Assembly: GCA_031761405.1 (NCBI GenBank)
Contig: JASEVX010000013.1
Span: forward strand, 35,100,260 to 35,164,259
Direction of reading: 5' to 3'
Source: Serripes groenlandicus
Lineage: Eukaryota; Mollusca; Bivalvia; Cardiida; Cardiidae
DNA length: 64,000 bases
Shown piece after piece: positions 56,123 through 64,000 of this stretch (the first letter of the stretch is position 1; every line of letters starts with the position of its first letter). The notes under the pieces were generated by a model. The model had not been told where the DNA came from and searched no databases. It saw only the letters and a program-made list of their open reading frames with translations. Made by a program: the position numbers and the translations under genes.

Positions 56123-57504
56123 AATCCTTTTAACAAATCAAACTTAGTCACATATTTTGCATTTCCGATTTTGTCAATGCAATCGTCAATCCGCTTTATT
56201 GGAAAAGAATCTGTTTTCGTTACACTGTTAACTTTTCGGTAGTCAGTGCACATTCTGTAGGTGTTGTCCGGTTTCGGAACTAGAATGCATGGTGAACTCC
56301 ATTCACTATTGCTTGGTTCAATAAAGTCATTCTCCAACAAATATTTAATTTCTTCTTTTAAATATTGCTGTTTTGTTGGATTCAGTCTATACGGATGTTG
56401 TTTAACTGGTATAGAATCTCCAACATCGACATCATGAAATAGTGTGTCCGTTCTTGTTGGTATATCCGTAAATATGTGCTCATACTTTTTAATCAATTGT
56501 TTCAGTTCATTTCTCTGTGATGGTTCAAGATGTGAAAGTTTCTGGTCTAGATTTCTCAGAATGTCTGAATTTTGTAGTTTCACAGATCCCGGATCAGGCA
56601 TTTCACATTGTTCATCGACAGGTTGTGAGTCACTACATGTTTGTTCATCATCAGGTTGCTCATTACTAACACTTCGTTCTCGAGGTACTGCGTTAACAAT
56701 ATTTACTGACTCTGAAACTGTACTAACCCTATCAATGTATTGTTTTAACATATTTATATGACATAGTTGCCTTTGTTTGCGTCTCCCTGGAGTGTTTATT
56801 ATGTAGTTTAAATCGCTAACCTTCTTTTCTACAGTATACGGACCAAAATATTTTGCTTGTAAAGGATTTTTCTGAATTGGCAGTAGAGCAAGAACCTTAT
56901 CACCAGGTTTAAAACTGCGCTGCACAGTATGTTCATCATACCTAACTTTCATTTTACACTGAGCCGATTTAAGATTTGAACGAGCTACCTCGCAAGCATT
57001 TGACAGTCTAGTCCTAAAATCAGACACATATTGCAATAAATTAATAGATGTATTGTCTTCTGATAGGACTTTCTCTTTCAGAAGTTTCAATGGTCCGCGG
57101 ACAGTATGTCCGAACACTAGTTCAAAAGGGATAAAGCCAAGAGATTCTTGAACAGATTCTCTGGCAGCAAATAAGAGTAAATGAATACCCTCATCCCAGT
57201 CTTTTATTTTCTGGGTATCAAAACAATATGACCTAATCATAGTTTTTAATGTCTGGTGGAAACGTTCCAAAGCACCTTGACTTTCGGGATGATAGGCCGA
57301 TGATTTGAATTGCTTAATACCTAACTCAAGCATGACCTGTTGGAAAATACCAGACATAAAGTTTGATCCTTGATCAGACTGTATTGATTTAGGAAGACCA
57401 ACGAATGTGAAAAACTTCACAAGAGCCTTCACGATAGACTTCGCTATTATATTACGAAGTGGGATAGCTTCAGGAAATCGTGTTGAAGCACACATAATTG
57501 TCAA
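56101..57504 (-). pseudogene. Gypsy integrase core, linker and reverse transcriptase N-terminal part
   Basis: A 467-residue frame. The integrase core carries D44 (QSDQGSNF) and E80 (SQGALERFH), the second and third catalytic residues; the first lies just upstream in broken sequence (codon 57550-57552). Then come the integrase C-terminal fold (FKPGDKVLALLP, FGPYTVEKKV, ~200-235), an acidic linker (~270-330), and the start of the reverse transcriptase (EEIKYLLENDFIEPSNSEWS, ILVPKPDNTYRMCTDYRKVN, catalytic motif A KFDLLKGFWQ at ~455). So integrase and reverse transcriptase are one continuous frame in the order IN-RT, which is strong evidence for the inverted pol order. Confidence 0.9.
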
Positions 57505-59201
57505 AAGATACTCATAACCTGACTTTGTTTTAGGCAGGGGACCAACACAATCAACAAGTACCCTACTAAATGGTTAATCAAACGCGGGAATAGGTTGAAG
57601 TTCTGCTTTGGGTATAGTTTGATTGGGTTTTCCAACCATTTGACAAGTATGACAAGACCTACAATACTGTGACACATCTTTTTTTTTAGACAAGGCCAGT
57701 ACAAATGATTCAAAATCTTATGATAGGTCTTTTTAACACCTAAATGGCCAGACATAGCAGTATAATGGGCCAGACTAAGTATTTCTTGACGATACAACTT
57801 TGGTATCACGATTTGATAATTCACAGTCCATTCATCATCAGCAGCGACATCATGTGGACGCCATTTTCTCATAAGAATACCGTGTTTGGTAAAGTAACAA
57901 ACTGGAACCTGTGAAGTTTCGTTCTCACTTACCGCTCTTTGAAAGAAGTGAGAAATATCAGGGTCATTGTTTTGTTCCTGAATAAGCTGTGACGTTGACA
58001 GCGTGTCATAACCTTGCTTATTTGACCTAAGGTTAGAATTATCGGACATTGGCAAATTGTCAACAAAGTCTGTCTGTTTTTCAGACAGTCTGGGAATACG
58101 AGATTGTTTAACCTCTGTATCATATAACTGACCTATGAAAGTATCAGCTAAATTAATGTCTGAATCACAAATCTGATCACTTTTAATCAAATCATTAGCT
58201 ATGTTTTTTCTTGCCATAGCTCGAGTAACTGCACACGAGGGATAAAGATCAGGGTATTCCTGTTCAATTGGGTCAGAAGTTTGATCAACACAAGGAGTGT
58301 CAGTTACAAGTGGATTTACCACGACCTTATCTCCTGCTAGGTCATTGCCTAACAGTAAATGGACACCTTTAAATGGTAGAGATGCTCTAATACCAACAGC
58401 CACAGGGCCAGTAACCAAATTTGAGGACAAATAAACATTATGGAGCGGGACAGACATATCAGCACACTCTACCCCTTGAATAAGAACGTTTGTTCCAGAA
58501 AAAGTTTTCTCAGAAAAAGGCAGAACACCTGCTAATATAAGAGATTGAGAAGCTCCGGTATCTCGTAAAATATTAATAGGAGTAGGCTCTGATAAATCAC
58601 ATTTTAATGATACACAACCTTCAGACATGAAAGGTTCATACATCTCCATAATAGAATCAGACTTAGGCTGCTCGAAGTCCCATATCGTATTATTATAAAT
58701 ACAAGATTGTGGTTTAAGCCTTAAAGAAGTGAAACCGGTAAGCTTAACTCCCTCTTGTTGCTTCCTTTTTAAAGAGAAGCACTCGGAAATAAGGTGACCC
58801 TTTCGTTTGCAATAATTGCACGTAACTGAAGATAAGGGTTTTTGATCAGTCCTTCCCCACTGCGATGGAGTATAGGATGGGGTGTTATGGTATGGCTGGT
58901 TATTACAATATGTACTACAGACACTACTACCATTTTGTGAAGGAAGAGATTCGCTAAATGTGGAATTTGATTTGTTAACAAATGAAACTTTATGTGTTAA
59001 AGAATAGTCATCGGCCAAACGTACAGCATCGTACAAACTCTCAACCTGCTTTTCATCTAAATAAGTCCTAATATCAGTGTTAATACACCTTTTGAATTCT
59101 TCAATTAACATAAGTTGTCTCAATTTTTCTTGACTTTCACCAATTTTCTTAGATGAACACCATCTATCAAATAATTGTTCTTTTTCTCGAGCAAATTCCA
59201 T
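57501..59201 (-). pseudogene. Gypsy gag C-terminal, protease and integrase zinc domain
   Basis: A 566-residue frame. Residues 1-70 are the C-terminal part of a gag capsid-like region (EFAREKEQLFDRW). A CCHC zinc knuckle lies at C128-C131-H136-C141, the protease DTGAS at 214-218 (catalytic D214), and the start of the integrase H2C2 zinc domain at about 477-510 (SGHLGVKKTYHKILNHLYW). The frame then leaves the coding phase at an A-run (T9 on plus, 57679-57687), inside the zinc domain. The true gag frame continues upstream of the first Met to about 59270. Frame 57929-58123 is a shadow. Confidence 0.88.
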
Positions 59202-59281
59202 ATGCGTTTGCTCATTTTCTCTTTTACATGTTCGAAATTTTTGTCGATAAGCTTCAGGTACTAATTCATAACCTTTCAGAA

Positions 59282-59674
59282 TTAATTCTTTCCTGTTTGT
59301 CCAAGCATTCTTTCTTCGCTTTCTAATTTTTTAAACTCCAATTCTTTTTTATTTTGAATTTCTACTTCCCTCAACTTATAGTCCAAATTAATATCCACAA
59401 CGGAAGATAAAGCATCAACTTTAAAAATGTCCTCATCTACAAAATACTGAATTAGAATATTTTTTATTTCCTGTTTTCGCATTTGCGATTTTGCTTGTGA
59501 TATTTTATAATGATGTGCGAGAGTCAATAAGTCACTCTTTTTCACTGAATTCAAACTTTCCAGGGTAGGCGTTTTAACAAAAACATCTAAGTCAAAAGAC
59601 GATGACATATTGAATGTTGCTTTTATGAGGTTAGGTTTACAAAAAAAACCACATGAGGTTAGCTGGTTTAACAA
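59282..59674 (-). pseudogene. Gypsy gag N-terminal part
   Basis: A 130-residue frame whose likely real start is the internal Met at MSSSFDLDVF (~residue 23). The short SAP-like segment (SVKKSDLLTLAHHYKI) and charged coiled region (EIQNKKELEFKKLESEER) fit gag N-termini of this Gypsy lineage. The frame ends abruptly in LGQTGKN at a junction where 20 bp are identical to the LTR in inverted orientation. The next gag segment resumes out of frame with the middle of gag missing. Confidence 0.78.
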
Positions 59675-59760
59675 TATCTATGAAAACTCTTGACTTGTTT
59701 TAAAAAATCACAAGTTGTATATATTCTAAAATAATTTTCTCTGATTCGGATCAAAATCAG

Positions 59761-59778
59761 ATCCCGGACGAGCCCCCA
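59761..59778 (-). promoter_or_regulatory. Primer binding site, tRNA-Pro type
   Basis: On minus, 5 nt after the 5' LTR, TGGGGGCTCGTCCGGGAT is complementary to the 3' 18 nt of tRNA-Pro including CCA. This is the same primer site used by murine leukaemia-type retroviruses. Confidence 0.85.
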
Positions 59779-59783
59779 ATTTC

Positions 59784-60351
59784 TGTTACGACGCCTAGGG
59801 GTATATGAGTAACAATTTCGTTACGGCTCAAATTAACAGAAATAATTACGTAATAATTATTATTACGCAAGTCGATATTGATAAACTCAGCAACTAAATA
59901 TTAAACCTAAACATATTTATTACAGGATTACAATTCCACAGTTTCACATATCAATTACAAATACCTGTTAAACTCTTAATCTATAAAACGTCTGATCAGT
60001 GTCCATATTGTTCACAATAATATCCAAATCACATTTTAAACCATCCTAAGTAAACTGCAATATCTGTATATGAGCACTTTGATTTACTTAATTAACTGTT
60101 CCTTCTGTTTTACAACAACATCCAAAAGTACGTATTCAAATACCAAGACTCAATAATTTACATCTTAAAGAATACTGTTTTCTGTCCTGAAACCCAACTA
60201 ACCTCATGGCTCTCCTTCACCCCGTCTGCCAGAACCTTCTAGAACACCTAGCCCAAAAATTCTCACCCATGACCAACTGTACACAAGCTATTTATAGAAT
60301 GCTTGGACAAACAGGTAAAACTGGTCTGTAACAATAAGCCTACACACAACA
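59784..60351 (-). repeat. 5' LTR of the Gypsy retrotransposon
   Basis: 568 bp, with the same TG...CA ends as its partner and a deletion of 3 bp near 60017. About six substitutions against the other LTR. In minus orientation this LTR carries the promoter. Confidence 0.92.
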
Positions 60352-60408
60352 CTAACTTTACTATCACACAGGAGACCGATTTAGTGCCTCCTGGCCCTCT
60401 TGTTTACT
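60352..60408 (-). mobile_element. Tandem-unit dispersed element, part 2 (5' end)
   Basis: CTAACTTTACTATCACACAG, GAGACCGATTTAGTGCC and CCTGGCCCTCTTGTTTAC continue the element interrupted at 54419. Reverse-complemented it begins ACAAGAGGGCCAGG, like the copy at 20042. Confidence 0.8.
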
Positions 60409-60600
60409 AAGCAGACATACAAAAATGTTTATATTATGTTGCCACGAAGTGTATACATATTGACCTAGTCACCTAGTCACCTATTGTTCTGTGTTACAAA
60501 GTTGTTGTTTGTTGTCTCTGCACAGTATAATTGAACTTATAATGAAGCATGAGTTTAGGGGAACAGCCCTATATGTGAATTGAATATCAGTATAAATAAA
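60409..60600. other. Spacer, nothing recognised
   Basis: Unremarkable; no ORF or repeat that I can support. Confidence 0.4.
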
Positions 60601-60745
60601 AATGTGAACCCCATTTCTCACATAAAACAAATATGCAACAGACCATTTTTAAAACATCTTAGCAAAATGTATGGAAAATGTCTTTAAATGAAAGTCAAAT
60701 TTTTGATAAGAGTTGAAACAATTGCTCAATATGTTTAAACTTTAG
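60601..60745. mobile_element. Hairpin MITE family 1, left half
   Basis: ACCCCATTTCTCACATAAAA, ATGCAACAGACCATTTTTAA and ATGTCTTTAAATGAAAGTCA, then GTTGAAACAATTGCTCAATA. The right arm is replaced by the satellite that begins at about 60770. Confidence 0.55.
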
Positions 60746-60759
60746 TTGTTTCTTTCAAA

Positions 60760-63700
60760 TTATGGTCTAAAGCAGGGCGGGCAATTGCTCCCTTTGTCAC
60801 AGTGTGTACAGTACTATTGAGTAGCTGGGTCGAATCACCCAGAACGAATGAGTATGTGAACAGTGCGGGTGATTTGACATATATGATGTTGAAAACGGCG
60901 TAAAACACCCACCAATACAAACACAACGACCTTTGAAATCATGATGAGCAATGGCTCCCCTTTCCACACTGTTTTCGGTGTTATCGCGTAGCTGGGTTGA
61001 TTCACCCAGGTCCCATGAGTTTGTGAACTGTGAGGGTGATTGCACGTAAATGCTATTGAAAACAACCTAAAACTCCGTACGTACAGTGCACTCAAAACGA
61101 CCTTTGAAAACATGATGAGCAATGGCTCCTTATACCACACTGTTTTCAGTCTTATCGCGTAGATGGGTTGATTCACCCAGGAAGCATGTGTGTTCGAGCA
61201 GTGAGGGTTATTTAACATAAATGCTGTTGTAAACGGCCTACAAAATCCAACAACGCAATCAAAACGACCTTTGTAAACATGATGAGCAATGGCTACTCTT
61301 ACCACACTGTTTTCAGTCCTATTGCCTAGCTGGGTAGAATAACCCAGAAAACATGAGTATGTGACCTTTGTAAACATGATAAGGAATGGCTCCTCTTTCC
61401 ACACTGTTTTCAGTCCTAACGCAAAGCTGGGTTGATTCACCCAGGTCCCATGAGTTTGTGAACTGTGAGGGTGATTGCACATACATGCTACTGAAAGCAG
61501 CCTAAATCTCCGTACAGTGCACTCAAAACGACCTTTGAAAACATGATGAGCAATGGCTCCTTATACCACACTGTTTTCAGTATTATCACCCAGAAAACAT
61601 GAGTATGTGGACTGTGATGGCGATTGGGCATACATGCTGTTGAAAACGGCCTAAAACCCCAACAATGCAAGCAAAACGACCATTGACAACATGATGAGCA
61701 ATGGCTGTTTTTATCACAATGTTTTCGATAGTTCATTTTATAGGGAGTTTATGTATGTGGGAAAGGGGTTATGGGAAAATCGTTCACTGTACCGCCGAAA
61801 GGGTTTTAACCTGCTGAGGTGCGAAGACCAGTGAACACTTACTAACGCTTTCCCACATGCAGATACTTTATGCCAATTTCCACACTTATTTAGTCATGCA
61901 ACAACTCGCTTCCAATATCAAAACCCCTACAATGCAAATAAAACGCCATTTCAAAGCATGGTGGGCAATTGGTTCTCTTGCCACAATGAGTTCAGTTCTA
62001 TTGCATAGCTGGGTTGATTCACCCAGGGATCACGAGTGTGTGAACTGACGGGGTGGTATGACTGGAATGATGTTGAAAACGGCCTAAAACACCCAACAAT
62101 AGAAACAAAACGACCTCTGAAAGCAGGGCGGGCAATTGCTCCCTTTGTCACAGTGTGTACAGTACTATTGAGTAGCTGGGTCGAATCACCCAGGACTAAT
62201 GAGTATGTGAACAGTGCGGGTGATTTGACATATATGATGTTGAAAACGGCGTAAAACACCCACCAATACAAACACAACGACCTTTGAAATCATGATGAGC
62301 AATGGCTCCCCTTTCCACACTGTGTTCAGTGTTATCGCGTAGCTGGGTTGTTTCACCCAGGTCCCATGAGTTTGTGAACTGTGAGGGTGATTGCACGTAA
62401 ATGCTATTGAAAACAGCCTAAAACTCCGTACGTACAGTGCACTCAAAACGGCCTTTGAAAACATGATGAGCAATGGCTCCTTATACCACACTGTTTTCAG
62501 TCTTATCGCGTAGATGGGTTGATTCACCCTTGAAGCATGTGTGTTCGAGCAGTGAGGGTTATTTAACATAAATGCTGTTGTAAACGGCCTAAAAAATCCA
62601 ACAACGCAATCAAAACGACATTTGTAAACATGATGAGCAATGGCTACTCTTACCACACTGTTTTCAGTCCTATTGCCTAGCTGGGTAGAATAACCCAGAA
62701 AACATGAGTATGTGACCTTTGTAAACATGATAAGCAATGGCTCCTCTTTCCACACTGTTTTCAGTCCTAACGCAAAGCTGGGTTGATTCACCCAGGTCCC
62801 ATGAGTTTGTGAACTGTGAGGGTGATTGCACATACATGCTACTGAAAGCAGCCTAAATCTCCGTACAGTGCACTCAAAACGACCTTTAAAAACACGATGA
62901 GCAATGGCTCCTTATACCACACTGTTTTCAGTATTATCACCCAGAAAACATGAGTATGTGGACTGTGATGGCGATTGGGCATACATGCTGTTGAAAACGG
63001 CCTAAAACCCCAACAATGCAAGCAAAACGACCTTTGACAACATGATGAGCAATGGCTGTTTTTATCACAATGTTTTCGATAGTTCATTTTATAGGGAGTT
63101 TATGTATGTGGGAAAGGGGGTCATGGGAAAATCGTTCACTGTACCGCCGAAAGGGTTTTAACCTGCAGAGGTGCGAAGACCAGTGAACACTTACTAACGC
63201 TTTCCCATATGCAGATACTTTATGCCAATTTCCACACTTATTTAGTCATGCAACAACTCGCTTCCAATATCAAAACCCCTACAATGCAAACAAAACGCCA
63301 TTTCAACGCATGGCGGGCAATTGCTTCTCTTGCCACAATGTGTTCAGTTCTATTGCATAGCTGGGTTGATTCACCCAGGGATCACGAGTGTGTGAACTGA
63401 CGGGGTGGTATGACTGGAATGATGTTGAAAACGGCCTAAAACACCCAACAATAGAAACAAAACGACCTCTGACAGCAGGGCGGGCAATTGCTCCCTTTGT
63501 CACAGTGTGTACAGTACTATTGAGTAGCTGGGTCGAATCACCCAGGACGAATGAGTATGTGAACAGTGCGGGTGATTTGACATATATGATGTTGAAAACG
63601 GCGTAAAACACCCACCAATACAAACACAACGACCTTTGAAATCATGATGAGCAATGGCTCCCCTTTCCACACTGTTTTCAGTGTTATCGCGTAGCTGGGT

Positions 63701-64000
63701 TGATTCACCCAGGTCCCATGAGTTTGTGAACTGTGAGGGTGATTGCACGTAAATGCTATTGAAAACAGCCTAAAACTCCGTACGTACAGTGCACTCAAAA
63801 CTACCTTTGAAAACATGATGAGCAATGGCTCCTTATACCACACTGTTTTCAGTCTTATCGCGTAGATGGGTTGATTTACCCAGGAAGCATGTGTGTTCGA
63901 GCAGTGAGGGTTATTTAACATAAATGCTGTTGTAAACGGCCTAAAAAATCCAACAACGCAATCAAAACGACCTTTGTAAACATGATGAGCAATGGCTACT
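60760..64000 (+). repeat. Satellite of ~160-bp units in a ~1351-bp higher-order repeat
   Basis: Units carry GATGAGCAATGGCTCC, ACCACACTGTTTTCAGT, TAGCTGGGTTGATTCACCCA, CATGAGTTTGTGAACTGTGA and GTTGAAAACGGCCTAAAAC. The marker AGCAGGGCGGGCAATTGCTC recurs at 60771, 62122 and 63474, so the higher-order period is 1351-1352 bp. One full and one further copy are present, with a third cut by the window end. Minus frames of 215, 108, 82 and 127 aa recur at the same offset and are shadows. Confidence 0.92.

Larger units (their letters stand above)
54420..60351 (-). mobile_element. Ty3/Gypsy LTR retrotransposon with integrase before reverse transcriptase
   Basis: 5.93 kb with two ~570-bp LTRs (54420-54990 and 59784-60351) and CTAA on both sides (54416-54419, 60352-60355). 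The minus-strand internal order is primer site, gag (broken), zinc knuckle, protease, integrase, reverse transcriptase, RNase H, polypurine tract. Integrase precedes reverse transcriptase, unlike most Gypsy elements but as in the Gmr1 group. LTR divergence of about 1% implies a recent insertion. Lesions: a gag deletion near 59270-59300, a frameshift at the T9 run (57679-57687), a TAA at 57574-57576, and a frameshift near 56105-56115. The copy cannot make a full polyprotein. Confidence 0.92.

Noticed and set aside
56444..56761. 105-aa plus-strand frame
   Set aside because: Antisense shadow of the retrotransposon integrase/RT frame.
60835..62833. Recurrent 215-aa minus-strand protein (two copies)
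   Set aside because: The copies recur exactly at the 1351-bp satellite period and the frame is a shadow of the repeat.

Overview
The window reads as repeat-dense nuclear DNA of an invertebrate, most probably a bivalve mollusc. This is inferred from several things seen together: tRNA-derived SINEs whose tails end in GTTGAAAACGGCGTAAAAC plus AATCAATCAATC, dispersed elements built of ~150-175 bp tandem units that end in (GACGGAC)n plus a small hairpin, GACCTTTGACCTCTAAGTG-type repeats, and PAN and C-type lectin exons. There are no operons, ribosome binding sites or CRISPR arrays. The assembly has one 200-base N gap (11124-11323). The species cannot be read from the sequence.

Layout. 0-10.6 kb: SINE pieces and microsatellites around minus-strand secreted/adhesion-type exons (C-type lectin half-domain at 5.5-5.8 kb with a duplicated end, a PAN/apple-like exon at 10.3-10.6 kb, and an ambiguous exon at 6.8 kb). 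11.3-13.0 kb: a non-LTR retrotransposon reverse transcriptase, cut by the gap. 13.0-14.2 kb: a ~166-bp-unit dispersed element. 14.2-19.4 kb: mostly featureless AT-rich DNA with hairpin MITEs. 19.4-21.6 kb: a decayed multi-exon, transposase-like gene on the minus strand, invaded by a repeat. 21.9-36.7 kb: microsatellites, a 210-bp perfect duplication, a ~170-bp tandem repeat, several MITE families and a decayed Thr/Ser-rich mucin-like exon. 36.7-52.7 kb: a ~16-kb satellite of 33-bp units with two foreign insertions. 52.7-60.4 kb: a tandem-unit dispersed element split by a 5.9-kb Ty3/Gypsy LTR retrotransposon. 60.75-64 kb: a second satellite with ~160-bp units in a ~1351-bp higher-order repeat that runs off the window.

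Main points. (1) The Gypsy element has its integrase upstream of the reverse transcriptase, a copia-like order known from the Gmr1 group. It has ~1% LTR divergence, a tRNA-Pro-type primer site and a 4-bp CTAA duplication that is confirmed by a paralogous empty site elsewhere in the window, yet it carries several disabling lesions, including a gag deletion sealed by 20 bp of inverted LTR sequence. (2) Most 33-bp satellite units contain a near-perfect U1 5' splice-site consensus (GAG|GTAAGTA), and the array stays open in frame for ~600 codons on both strands. (3) The 60.7-64 kb satellite unit looks like a fusion of one arm of the local hairpin MITE with the local SINE tail. No intact single-copy host gene is demonstrable in the window.
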